Below, one piece after another: positions 23,805 through 35,712 of a stretch of DNA of 64,000 bases (position 1 is the stretch's first letter; each line of letters begins with the position of its first letter). Position numbers and translations under genes: made by a program. The stretch lies in NCBI RefSeq assembly GCF_000237925.1, contig NC_031502.1, positions 45,582,215-45,646,214 of the forward strand. Direction: 5' to 3'. The notes under the pieces are model-generated. The model worked only from the letters and a program-made list of their open reading frames with translations, had not been told where the DNA came from and made no database searches. This DNA comes from Schistosoma mansoni. Taxonomy: Eukaryota > Platyhelminthes > Trematoda > Strigeidida > Schistosomatidae.

Positions 23805-26800
23805 ATGCCAAGAGTAATTAAACGACTCCCGGAAGTTGAGGATTTTGAGAGATGTCATCATAGGCAAGTGTTGGTTAACACATTTCTCGAAGTAAGTTCA
23901 CCTTACGCAATTGGAATTTTATTGTAATGCCCATTTTTACATTTTTTTTTCGCTTATAGGTATCATTACCAAGTTTTGATTTGATAATTTCCAATAAATT
24001 GAGCATTGGGTAAATTGTTATAAATAAGTATTATATTTGTAATATCCCAATGAGTAGACAAATGAGATTTCCTACTGATTGGGATATTACAAATATATTG
24101 TTTATTTATCTCTTCGCTTATTTATTAATATAAACAGTTGAAATTTTAGTGATTTATTTGTTCATTGAGGACTGGAATAATTGATTCTTCCTTGGCACAT
24201 AAAATCCTTGGATGACTGGGTTGATAATGCCATCAGCTAACCAATGATTAAATTTTGTATGATGAATACATATTTCAATCAGATCTAAAATAGTGCCGAT
24301 TTGCAGCTCCTTGAAATATCGAGGTATCAGCCCATGGAGTTCATATTTGCTGAAAGGGAATATAAATATATGACTCTTAATATTAACAATGGGAAAGTAC
24401 AAGCAGAGGTGGATAGAACTATTCTTATTAGAAAATTACTTTTTATTGTCATTTATAAATAGGTTAGTCGATCTGCTTTTATTTAGACAAAATTCACTTG
24501 AATTTCAAAATTCAGAAATTATCGTCACACATTTTTGCAAAAATGTTTGTTGTTCCGCGAAGCCACTAATTATTAATCTGGACCGTGTCGGTAAGTATAG
24601 ACTACGTGGTTGAGGTCTTCATGGTGATCGTATCTAATGGTTGGATACAATCTCTGACGTAAACTGGGGTCTGTCATTGTGTGGTAAATCCATATTTTAT
24701 TTTTTCTGCATAGAACGTCAGTTCCGAAGATATCTTATAATTTATAGTTTCCTAAGTTCACTCTTGCTTTCTGAATCAAACTGTCAATATCTAATTTTCT
24801 CAGCTACCATTGACACCGTTAAGAATCCTACTCCTTTAGAATTAATCTTAATAATTTCATCTTGTTGTGCACATGTGGTGTGACAAATCAAATAGATATA
24901 AGTAGTTGTCACATTCTACGTTGTTTATGACTGGCTGGTGGTTTGTTTTGTGTCTTTTAACAAATAATGTCTAGGGCATCTGCATGCCACACGTTTTGAT
25001 AATTATAAGTATTCAGTTCATTTTATATCTATCGTATAAGACGTCGAAATCGTTGGTTAAGACGCAGGGTTATTTGACTTGATTAGCGATTATGAGGAAA
25101 ATTTAATAACAACGTTTGTATAAACAACTAGGAGTGAAATTTACAACAGCAAACTTCAGTCTCCATTTTTCAGTTATTGTTAATTCAGTATATAGCCAAG
25201 TCTATTCATAGTGTTTTGATCCAAACAAAGATAAAATGATCCATTACTAAGTGATAGTAGTATTAAATACTTATCTATCAAGTTGGTCTGAAGCTCCACT
25301 TAAATTATTGATTATTACCGAAACAAACCCCGCTGCCATATTCAGTCAAGGATTGGTAAAAATCTGTTTCATTTCGTTATATCAATATTTAAAATCAAAA
25401 TAACACTATATCAGTTAACAGTAAGTGACCAATTGCTGCTGACATTACTGATCTACAGAGATTACAAACTGAATAACGTACTGGTAATGTTTCTAATTGT
25501 GACTTTAAATGATGAGGGTTAGAACAGCATGGAAAACGTTAATCTTCACAGTATCTAATATATTTCCTACACATGACAGTCAACTATAACGGAATCTAGA
25601 TTTTAAACAAATAACCTCAGTATTATATATTATCGTTTGGGTATTAAGCTTATGTTTTGATCAAATTATCGATGAGATGACGAGTTTTACGGCAGGTCAT
25701 TTAAAGCTATATTCTTTTCAATTTCATCCTTCTAAAGATATATTGAATAACGTGTAAAGATATATTCATGAGCACCAGTGAAAATTATAGTAATGATATT
25801 TTTAAAGTTGTTCACACCAGAAAATAATAAAACTCTTCAGATTCCTGAATAGATACAATCACAAGATTATAGGGGACTGTTGTTATATTACTCACTGATA
25901 TACTTACACGTGTAGCCCTTCGTGGAACATAGGCTGCCGACCATGCTTCTCCAACCAACTCTAACCATGAACTCTCCTTACTAGTTTTTCCCAAGTGCTA
26001 TACACTCTCTTGATGTCTGCCACACATTCCCGACTCAATATGTTCTTTGGCCTGACTATTATTCCATTTTCTTCGAAATTCCATGTTAGGGCTTCCCTTG
26101 GGATTCATTTTTATGATTTACACAATGTGTGCCCTATCCATATATATAATGCCGTTTTAACTGTATCCAGCATCTCTAGTATTGTCCGACTCAATTTACA
26201 TTCTAACAAATGAATGATAAATAGGTTTGTTATGTAAAATTTCATACTACTCTCACTGTTATTATAAATTTGTTATTCATATTTCGTGCTATTCAAAACG
26301 TATAGTTTGTAAATCTAAAATCATGTAAAAACTGTATTTAATAGAGTAAGATACATGTAGATAATTTTACGTTTTAGAAATCTATGCATTTATTAAATCC
26401 AAACCTACAAATACCAAATGGATATGCTACAAGAATGAATAATAAACCTTCAACAACTTTGAATAGTCAGACAATGTAAGTTGTCTCGTTATTATCTCTT
26501 CATTATCTAGGACAAATGATTTGTAAACCTAATCACTTGATAAGATTTATTAATATTTACGTAATACATTGTTATTTTTGAAAATTCACTTATAAATATC
26601 TATAACTAATTGTGATCTTCGTTAATTAAGTTGAATTTATACTTACATCATTATTCTTCATGGTTATTCTAAATATTTGTTGCCGTTCCTATAAGATTTA
26701 GGGTGTTATATCCTAGGGAAGAAGTAAGTACGGATAACTTACGGGACCTGTTATTGGACTATTACTCTATACATATTCCTATTGTATGACTTCAGTAACT

Positions 26801-28656
26801 AGATTATGTATATCTATATTCATCTTATCATAAGCTTCATTTTGATCTATTGATTATTATTATACGATTTACTGTTCCTAAATTATACTCAGTTTATTGA
26901 TTATTGTCTCCCGCGTTCACAGCAACATTTAACTTGATTTTGTACAAACATTATTTTCTATTTTATGGTGTGATGTGGTCTGCCTATCTGGTATATAAAC
27001 AGAATATGTTTGAAATAAACGATTCGCATAACGGAAGCTGTCATTGGTGTTCTGGACTCAAGTGGAAGGGCTAGGCGGATAAAGGACCAGTAAGGACGCT
27101 AGATTACTTATACTGATCGAACGTCATTGATTGTCACAGTGTGAAGGTCGTAGAAGTCGTATTTCGATTGGTGGATAATTCACTTGAATAAAAGCCGGAC
27201 ACAAAACCAATAACGAATTAGGATACGTCCTTTGTTTATTTTGTAAAGTCACAACAAATTGGCGACGGCCTTGGTCAAGACATAACATAGGGGTTCAGTA
27301 CACGTACAATGATCCTTTGTCTGATATAGAAATATGTAGTAAATACATAAAACGTTTATTAGTACTTTATAATAATGATAGGAACTTATTGACTTTAACA
27401 CCTACCTACCTATTTCAACAATTTTTTTCAATTACAATATTGTCACTTCAGTTGTTCATTATACAAGGGAAAAATTATTCATGCATCAGAAACTAAATGA
27501 GAAAGTGTACGATATAAAGATATGATTTTCTAAAAGCCGTTTTCTGAACATCATATTTACATGAATGTGACAATATTCTCCAGCAACTTTTGTGTTATCT
27601 TTCAGCTTTGTAACTTATGATAATTAAAATCATTTTACCGCGGACAACCCTATGCAAACATTATTGTGATTTTTTCTGTAGAATAGTAACTGAATAATTT
27701 ATATTCACACATGATACTTTTTAACTTTTAATAAATTCAATCAATCTATGTGATACTGACAGATTTCAGTAGATTTACAACGAAGCTGAACGATTTTTAG
27801 AAATGGATGTTAATTTCAGATATCACAAACATGCATACATCTTCCTATGAAGCAATAAACTGAAAATATATTTCAAAACCACATCTCACAAAGGATAGGT
27901 GTATTGGTTTTACATGTAGCAAATATACTAATAAGCATCATGTCATATTTATCACAGATTAAGTTGTGTACGAATTGTACTTAAGCAATTTTTATGATAT
28001 AAGATTTATTTATAACTCAACTAATTGACTTGATGTTTGAAAAAACAGGACCACCTCATTGTTTTTCCCTAAAACATTGATGTTCTCTACTGTTTTATAC
28101 GTAGTTAACATTTAGCGTACATCATATTTGATACCAGTTATTGATATCTAATTAAATCTGTAAAATTACTTTTATTCAAATTATATATTGACAGTTTACA
28201 TACAATAGATTTTAGTACACTTTTACATTATCCGTTATAGATTTTATAGCTCCATGTTATATCATGATTTTCATCATGCTTATTATCTTATTTTGCAGGG
28301 CACAAAAAGAAATCGATTGCATAAAACAATTCGAAAGACAGCTTCCACCAGAATATCCATGCATTACAATATATTTTTCTGATATGGATTGTGATCTAGA
28401 AAGGAAATGTATACTGTATATTGTAAAAAGATGGCATCGGGACGATCCATTCGTTAGTATGTCACCATTTTTGAATGAATTAGAAAGAGACTATGGTAGA
28501 GGATGGAAATTTGAACGAGTTACTAATCCAATCAAAGTTGGCCGTATAAGTACTTCAATAAAGCCGAAATCAACCTTTTGTTTTCGCTATGAACCAGATT
28601 GTTATATTTATAAGTTTTATAGGGATCAAGAAATTGAACGACAAAGGTTCATTTGA
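23805..28656 (+). CDS. Dynein light chain-like protein 2, three exons, 180 aa
   Basis: Spliced model: exon 1 23805-23891, exon 2 26378-26475, exon 3 28299-28656. The donors are CTCGAA|GTAAGTT and CAGACAAT|GTAAGTT, and the acceptors TACGTTTTAG and TTATTTTGCAG. Intron phases are 0 and 2 and the joined frame is open for 180 codons, which strongly supports the model. The N-terminus (MPRVIKRLPEVEDFERCHHR...) is basic, then low in hydrophobic residues, with no signal peptide, membrane segment or EF-hand. Residues ~86-170 match the LC8/DYNLL fold: SDMDCDLERKCILYIVKRW against ADMSEEMQQ..., ERDYGRGWKFERVTN against EFDKKYNPTWHCIVGRN, and a C-terminal FCFRY...CYIYKFYR strand pair. LC8 is normally ~89 aa, so this is a diverged member with an N-terminal extension. 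The role is probably a cytoskeletal or tegument adaptor, which is inference. Intron 1 holds a LINE fragment and intron 2 a solo LTR. Confidence 0.78.
24022..24107. repeat. Short hairpin inverted repeat in intron 1
   Basis: Arms 24022-24057 and 24072-24107 are near-perfect complements around TTGTAATATCCCAATGAGTA, with a 14-base loop. It could be a miniature inverted-repeat remnant. No target-site duplication was seen. Confidence 0.6.
25890..26215 (-). mobile_element. SR2-like LINE 3' end fragment
   Basis: Minus-strand translation of 26180-25900 gives degraded but recognisable C-terminal SR2 blocks: KEHIESGM in the place of KNTLRREM, LGKTSKESSWLELVGEAW in place of LERKAQDRVGWRMLVGGL, then AYVPRRATRV. 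The 3' tail TAAGTATATCAGTGAGTAA resembles the TAAG/TGAG tail of SR2. It lies in intron 1 of dynein light chain-like gene 2, antisense to it. Confidence 0.6.
26704..27287 (+). mobile_element. Solo LTR (TGTTATATC family) in an intron
   Basis: Begins TGTTATATC and ends GACATAACA, flanked by the 5-base duplication TAGGG (26699-26703 and 27288-27292). It shares long blocks with 14204-14688, including the region around GATGTGGTCTG, the TATATAAAC box near 26992 and GGTGTTCTGGACT. No internal region is attached. It sits in sense orientation in intron 2 of dynein light chain-like gene 2. Confidence 0.82.
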
Positions 28657-28659
28657 AAC

Positions 28660-30750
28660 AACGTAAAGTGATATGAAACTTCAATACCTGTTGTTTTGCT
28701 TCATGTAATGTATGAAGTCTTATAACAATATGTTCTTTGTTTTGGTTTTATTACGGAAACGATGTAGTGTGGATTCATGAATGAAGAAGTTGTTTGATAC
28801 ATTTTATCACATTATTCGCTTCTGATAAATAATTTTACTCTTAAATGATAAGTCACTATGAAAATGTTGTTGAACGCTTGCATTTATAGCTAAAAGATTT
28901 TTAGTCAGTATAAGATAGTATCCAGTCCTTCAGTTTTGATGGAAACAATTTAGGTGCACGTGACAAAGAAATTTCTTTTATTTAATGTCTAACAGCAGTG
29001 TTGTACTTAAAAATTCTTCAATCAAAGATGTTATACGATTCAATGACATGATCCTTGAAATTTAGTATCCATGATAAATATATCAACTACAGCAGTAAAA
29101 ATGTTTTGAACCTATAAAAAATCCAGAGAGCTGATACTGTCAAATGTTTTACAAGGTGGTTGTTCCATGAATAATAAATCTAAATGCAATACAGAAACAT
29201 TGACCTAGTATTTTGTTTATCAAAGTGTGTTCCGATTCTGTATGTTTGCTTTCCTGAGTCTGAGGATATTTGGCTGCAGACACATGGATGGTTTTTGTCA
29301 CCATAATAATAGTATCGGTTTATGACTCACAACCATTATTCATCAGTGTTCAGCCTCCAAACATACTAACTATTCCGCTGCCTAAAAATTGAAAATTATG
29401 ATATTACTAGGAACAAAAGCTAAACTTAGACTACCAAGCAAATAAATGGGACTGTACTCCATCAAATGAATTGAACAACTTATAAAGTTCAATAAGTTCT
29501 TTATCAAATATTTTATATAAGTTCAGATATATAGAATCAAATGGAAAGGATCAATATTTAAGTCTTCCGATACACAAACAGGAAAACAATAAATTACGGT
29601 TGAAAATTGTTAACATATTACATGTTAATTAATCACACAATCAAATTTTCTTTAAAAAAATGTAATGATTAAGTTTGTTTTGGATACAATATTTTTAAAA
29701 TAGAAAATAGACCACCTAGTTAAGTATGGAATCTTAAAGTACAATGATCAATCTTACAAAGGATTATTATAAATATTAAAGAAGCTAGAAGACAAATTAT
29801 TCAATCACTATATTGTATTTATTTTGCAGTTATATTCACCTTCTATGTTAGTTTTTTGATATCAGTAAGAACCCATGAGTAATAAATACTTAATAGCCTT
29901 AGAGATTAAAAATAAATGAATAAGAATATTACAAATAAAACAATTTAAAAACTTGAATTAAGCTTTTTTTTACAATTCAGTTTAGATATTAGTTTAGAGA
30001 TAAAGCTTAAGATTATTCTCAGTATGTTACTAATATTCTTTGGTAAATTATTCAGTGAATGATACAGCATCATACTTTGTTCGAATAATAAATTCAGCAT
30101 TGAAGAATTCAGTGTATTTCTCTATTCAATCATCTAAAAATCCTGATAGTAAATAAGTAACCTACTGTGGTGTTTCATAGGCATTTTAAATAGTAACGAA
30201 ATAGTTTTGTAGTGAACTGTTATCACCTCGTGAACTTATTAAAACCCAAGATAGTTGAACTGTTGTTTTGTTCTAACTTGAAACTGGTCAAATGAATCCA
30301 CTCGAACACTCCGTTTTTATCCTTTACTCTTACAATACACTAATATAATGGAGTTTAAATTAGACATTAACTAATTAAAATATTTGACAGATTAAAGAAT
30401 GGAATCTTATTACTCTTAATGATCTCATCGGATAAGTAGAGAGATGTCTCGAATTGAATTTACTCTGTTCCTTGTAAACTAAATAAAATGGGAGTACACA
30501 ATAATCTTTGAGCATTAAAGCAGAGTGAGTATGAGATTTTTATACTTCAGGTTAGATCTAGTATATTTTTTTTTATAATTTATTGACAAAAGAATAATGT
30601 ATTGAGTTTCAATAGAATTAGTTCAAATTACATAAAACGGACTAATATGATCGCCTGTTTAAAAGAATACTTTAGTAGGTCTTGTAAAAATCTTGACATA
30701 CCTTTTTTCATTCAAAAAGCTGCACAAAAGGGACTGCAGATCTGTAGTAT
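28660..30750. other. 3' flank of gene 2, AT-rich
   Basis: An AATAAA lies near 29171 but no nearer canonical signal was noted. No repeat or gene was recognised. Confidence 0.4.
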
Positions 30751-30813
30751 TTACTGATGCAATTAAGCACACTTATTAATAACTTATCGTGTTATCAAAC
30801 TTATTTGTTACAG

Positions 30814-31035
30814 CCACGACCATATTTCAATAATATTACAAGGATAATCATAGAACACGAAACAGTTGAACAAACTAAGCGCATTAAAGTGAGTGATGAT
30901 GTTGTCATTCAATCAGAAGACTGTATAGAGCTTCATTCAACAAATGTTTTACATTGGAATGGTGCCCTGCACTGTACTCTCAAACGCAAGAAAAAGCAAA
31001 TACTTTTGTTACTGAGATTTCATACTAAACAATAA
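30814..31035 (+). CDS. Possible terminal exon, unknown protein
   Basis: Acceptor-like TTATTTGTTACAG at 30801-30813 precedes 73 open codons (PRPYFNNITRIIIEHETVEQ...) ending at TAA 31033-31035. The composition is protein-like, with a basic C-terminus (LKRKKKQILLLLRFHTKQ). No family is recognised and no upstream exon was found. It may be chance. Confidence 0.28.
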   Translation, partial: PRPYFNNITRIIIEHETVEQTKRIKVSDDVVIQSEDCIELHSTNVLHWNGALHCTLKRKKKQILLLLRFHTKQ

Positions 31036-31697
31036 GTGATAATACTTGTATCCAGCTCCATTTCTAAAATGTGTATTTCTTTAAGTAAGCACTTTTAATG
31101 TAATGCATTTTAATTAGATTTCTACTAAACACTGTAGATCATTCTAAGACATCTAAAAAAACAGTTGTTACCTTACTTCTCAGTGACTGAATAGTCGCAC
31201 AATAAGTTTTTGAATAAAACAAACATAAATACATCCTAAATCCTATGGAACTTCTAATAAGAGCATACATACAGCGTAACCTTGAAACTACAAATTGATG
31301 CCAATCATGATTACAAGTACGATTCCGAAAATCAAAACTTTTAAAAGATAATTATAGGAGTATTAATAATCCAACACGAATTGTATAATTAAATTTGATT
31401 ATCTTCATTTCCACAATCTAGTTCATGCTTAATTGAATGAATAAAAAACATCATCTCTTCAATTAGTTTATGCTAACTGGATTTAAGAACATTTGAATTT
31501 GTAAGGATACTTAATTTAGTAAAATTTTGTGATCTCTTATATATGATAGAATATATTTTGTTTACTTACAATTTTCTGAATAATAGGTATTTCACCAATT
31601 AAGTAAGATGAAGGCATTCTCTAATGTATTACTGTAAATAGAGTAATTAGAATACCTGAGAGTTATTGAACAAACATAGTACAGTACAATAATGTAA

Positions 31698-32084
31698 ATG
31701 TTTGATATGAATGCGAGCCGTTTATTTGCATCTCAAGAATGCACTGAATTATCGCGTCTAAAACGTTATTCTAGTAGGGGATCACTGATATCGTCAAGCG
31801 GGGAGTACTTCCATCTCGACTTTATAAACAGTCTTAATTTGAGGAAAACTCTGGGGATTTTTAAAACCCCTCCACATAGAAGAACTTTGAACTACCGAAA
31901 GAGGTCAAAGGACAACAGAACAAGTGGGTTCTTGAAATCTCTGTGCCCTTGTATAACGACAATTTATTTTATCACAATACTAAAGTTGTGTAGATCCAGT
32001 TTTTTCTCTCTTCTCGGAACAGAACACTTAGAGCCCATAAGAACAGTCCATCATTCCGGAATCAGTCAAATTATTATAAGCTGA
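31698..32084 (+). CDS. Unassigned 128-codon open frame
   Basis: An uninterrupted frame in a locally less AT-rich stretch, MFDMNASRLFASQECTELSR... onward, with a basic middle (HRRTLNYRKRSKDNR) and two hydrophobic patches. No known domain, Kozak-like context or splice partner was recognised. It may be a single-exon gene, an unknown repeat or chance. Confidence 0.25.
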   Translation: MFDMNASRLFASQECTELSRLKRYSSRGSLISSSGEYFHLDFINSLNLRKTLGIFKTPPHRRTLNYRKRSKDNRTSGFLKSLCPCITTIYFITILKLCRSSFFSLLGTEHLEPIRTVHHSGISQIIIS

Positions 32085-32247
32085 CTGGACAGTTGTGCTC
32101 ATTTATTAAACAGTGTATACCCAGGCCACGAAGCATTGTATTAGTTCTTTTATTTGATTTTCACAAAAAATAACAGATAATCGAAAGATCTTTTCTAAGG
32201 AGTAATGTAAACATATTTTAGTGAGCGAAGACTTAATGAGGATAATG

Positions 32248-32490
32248 CAGCATTGCATAGTAACTTCGTAAAATATAAAACTATACATTAAATACCTTAT
32301 TTGCACATCTTTCAGTTGGTGTTTACACGCTTCATGATTGCTTCAGTTCTATTTTTTTACAATTACCCACTTTTTATATTCCTGTTCTCTTCAATTTGAA
32401 CTTCTCAATCTTCTGCTGCCAGACATTTCAATTCTGATTGGCGTTACATACTACTTACATCTGCCAACTTAAGTAGCATACACCACAATA
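32248..32490 (-). repeat. Palindrome-headed ~240 bp repeat, copy 3 of 4
   Basis: The reverse complement begins GTGGTGTATGCTACTTAAG, near-palindromic with TGTAAGTAGTATGTA, and continues with AGCAGAAGATTGAGAAG. It ends in the AAATAAGGTATTTAATGTA tail. Matches 5280-5520 and 36688-36905. Confidence 0.5.
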
Positions 32491-33004
32491 TCATCTCCCT
32501 ATTCTTACCAAGTAAAAGTGTAGAATCAATATAAGTGATAATCTCTGGTAACAATATAAACTATTCATATTAGAAAAAGTTTAAAACAATAAATGTTACA
32601 GTCGACAACTTATTTTTGCATTCTAAAACAATTTTGCTTCGTGATGTCTATTAATATTGTTATTTACATCTGTGTAACAACGTATACTGATTTCCCGTAC
32701 ATGTGAAATAATTGAAATTCGCATGACTTCATCTCATAGAGAAATTAGAAATAAAGATCACTTAGAACAAGTGAAAACAAACTTTTAAGTGTTGCATAAT
32801 CATCATGGAAAAAAGCAATGCATGAAAGTTAATACATCACAAATTATGCCATCAATTAAAAAGTGCTCAATGTGATATAGAAGTGGATATGGCCAACAAA
32901 TTTATACTGTCGTAAAATTCCTAACACTATTACGAACATGCAAACTATTCAATTATAGTTTTTCTAAGTGAATATTTATAAATAAACAGTAAAAACAGCT
33001 AAGA

Positions 33005-33085
33005 TGGTGGTTGGAGGTGGTCAATAGGAAACTCTGGACCCGGGTTTCGTGCTGTTAGCACTCGTCAGCAACGTGTACCTGTAGT
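33005..33085 (-). ncRNA. Hammerhead ribozyme motif, not Sm-alpha
   Basis: On the minus strand: CTGACGA (33068-33062), stem II GTGC-TAACA-GCAC as a perfect 4 bp helix, and GAAA (33048-33045). A perfect stem III ACCC/GGGT follows, then the cleavage triplet GTC (33039-33037). All core positions match the hammerhead consensus CUGANGA...GAAA...NUH. Stem I is partial (GTTG against CAGA, with further pairs beyond a mismatch). Stem III has no loop, as in Sm-alpha, so cleavage may need a dimer. The flank CCACCTCCAACCACCATC parallels the Sm-alpha flank but the sequence is distinct. Confidence 0.72.
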
Positions 33086-34102
33086 CTTGATGGAACTGGT
33101 GCTCTTTGCCCGGATAGATCGGTGGTAATGGCTCAGCCAAATCATCCATAAAAAAGTTTTACTAAATGGTAAGAGGATAAAATGGCAACATACGTTCTCA
33201 GCATATATATATATATAGCTTGCTGATCCAATTTTAAGAAATTCTGCTTTCAATTATCATTTAATAGAAATGTATGAATTCGTGGTTTGTTTGTTAACAG
33301 TTGAAGGAAATGTTTCTGACATGGGAAAACATTTGTGGCTCCAGTGGATAATTTTCTAAAAATTTAGTACTCTCAACCATCCAGCTCAGAGAAGGAACGT
33401 TTCTTTTAATCATTTTATGAACGATTGAAAATCAGATAGACATGAACTACTTGCGTGTATTGCTCAGTGAAAAATGGAGTATCTATTCACTTTTATTGAT
33501 AAACTCGTTAATTCATTTGTTGTTAAGAAGCGAGAGTGTGCGATATATGTTAGTCCTCTTGCAAAGACGTTGAAGAGATGATCATTTAATTATTCATCGA
33601 AACACTTAAATGCTTCTATCAAATGACTGATAAACTTATAAGTACCATCATAGTTATTGAGATACACATCAATAATGAAAATAGTGAATTCTTAATTTTA
33701 TCACCAATGAGTGTAATTTTTTATAATTGCCATTTCACCTTAACATGATTCACATGTAGATCCTTTTTTCAGTAATCTCTCAGGCATTTGGGAGTGACAT
33801 CAATCAAATAACCGAAAAATTGATGGATCAATTTTAATTTATAAAGTTATTTTTCTAATCAATATGTAACCTGTCAAACACTAATACAATTTTTTAAATT
33901 AGGATTCATCTAAAATTGTATTTCATTCTGATTAGACATTGAATTAAATCAGTTAAATCTTGGAGTCAATGATAAAATTTGTTGAATAAGTCACAATACA
34001 AATATGTTCAATTAATAATAAACCAAACAATTTGAATGGAGAAAATATTTGGTAAAAAAAAATAGACCGCTCACAACTTCGTATATATCATAAAGTTTTT
34101 TT

Positions 34103-34492
34103 AATAGTTGAGATCATGAGTCAGTTAAAGGTAGACCACCATGGAAAACGTGGAAGCACTGGAAGGCCGTTTCGTCCTATTGTGGGACTCCTCAGCAGTG
34201 TAGATTCACAATCCCACCTGGCGAGATTCGAGCCCAGGACCTATCAGCGAGCGCTTAACCTCTAGACCACTGAGCCGGCATCCACCGGTGTTAATGTTTA
34301 ACTTCAACCGATCCACGAAATTGAGTGACACATTCACCATTGTCTTCAGTGAGTTACAATCTTACAAAAAACCTGGTTGAACTCCACTGGTCATTGCTTC
34401 TCACTAGAACTCGAGGAAATACCTCTTGAAGCCAGTCACTTGTGAGGTTTTCCATGGTGGTTTAGCTTCAATTGACTCATGATCTCAACTAT
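34103..34492 (-). repeat. tRNA-headed SINE with inverted ends and hammerhead core, copy d (best)
   Basis: The two ends are inverted repeats of about 45 bases (AATAGTTGAGATCATGAGTC... at 34103 and its complement ending at 34492). The minus strand has an A-box-like TGGTCTAGAGGTTAAGCG and a B-box-like GGGCTCGAATC. It then has a hammerhead core: stem I CACTG/CAGTG perfect, CTGAGGA at 34195-34189, stem II GTCC/GGAC, GAAA at 34173-34170 and cleavage triplet TTC at 34064+100 (34164-34162). Stem III has one mismatch. The same order recurs in five other copies in this window. Confidence 0.75.
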
Positions 34493-34499
34493 CAAAATT

Positions 34500-35430
34500 A
34501 CTATAATAACCACACATAACCCCTTCTGATATATCATAAATTTGTTTGAAAATGGTTTATGTTAAAATGTTACTGAACACTATTAACAGTTTGTGATGTA
34601 AGTAGATTCCAATAGTAATTCTCCTTAAATAAAATCTCTATTTAATAGTGTTGTATGAAAATGTCATGAAACCATAATAGAGTGTTTCTAGAAATTTATT
34701 AATCATTTCATCATTCTATGGATCTCCTCACTGAAATTGACCTAATAAAATAACAATAATGTTTGAATAAAATGCGTTTGGTGAAGTAGATAACTAGTCA
34801 GTATCTTAGCAGGAATTATCACTGAAGAATACTTTCGTTTAATCAACTAATTTGTCCATAACATTTTCACATTCGTTATTAATCTTTAATTAGATAACTA
34901 TTTCTTAACAGAAAATTTCTGTACTGACCATGAATTGAGATTTTTTTAACACCAAACATATAAAGTTCGTATACATATTTCAAACAACCATCATGCCACA
35001 TACATTACCATTGTTCATTCAACACTCAATTATTCTCACGAAGTGAGACCGACTAATTATCTGAACAAAATTGAAGCACTGTAAGTGAGTAAATAGCTTA
35101 GATCATTTTGAAGCTTGAATAAAACAGTGCAGTTTTCTAAAATATCCTTATTTATCTGAAATAATGTGAAATTAAAAGGGGAAATATTATCCTTATTATA
35201 ACCGCAGAAAAAATACGGTGGATTAGTAACCTAAAGAGAGAACTGGTCAAAAGAATCTTATCCAAACCGTGTTATTTCACTAATCTACCACCCATTGTAA
35301 ACAAGATTTAAATATACCTAATACAAATATTATTGTGAATACTTTTGTATCGACACAAAGTAGGTAGTTTACACTAACCGATCCCTTCCTAAAAATTGTA
35401 CTCCCACTGTACGGTAATATTTGATTTATG
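34500..35430. other. AT-rich stretch, nothing recognised
   Basis: No gene or shared repeat was seen. Confidence 0.45.
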
Positions 35431-35435
35431 ATTAA

Positions 35436-35712
35436 TTGCATCTAACAAGGTCGTATAATCCAATTTATGATCTTCGGGTATCCTGTTCGGTTAAAGCGAG
35501 AAAACTCCTTCTTGTTTTTAGGTTTTCCAGAGGTCTCATCAGTTTACACATCTTTTCTGGACTACGTGTTGTCTTCATGTTCATATGGTCAAAAGAAACT
35601 TCAACTTTCAAACTACTTCAACCTTTATAGCTCGCTAGCAAACTATGTTCAGAATGTGTACAAGACTTCTGATACTACATCCTGCAAATTAAATATTTTT
35701 CAACTCTTATGA
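35436..35712 (+). other. Two overlapping short open frames, unassigned
   Basis: Frames of 64 and 81 codons overlap in different registers within a slightly less AT-rich stretch (for example FPEVSSVYTSFLDYVLSSCS). No domain or splice context was recognised. Probably chance, or a fragment of an unknown repeat. Confidence 0.2.
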
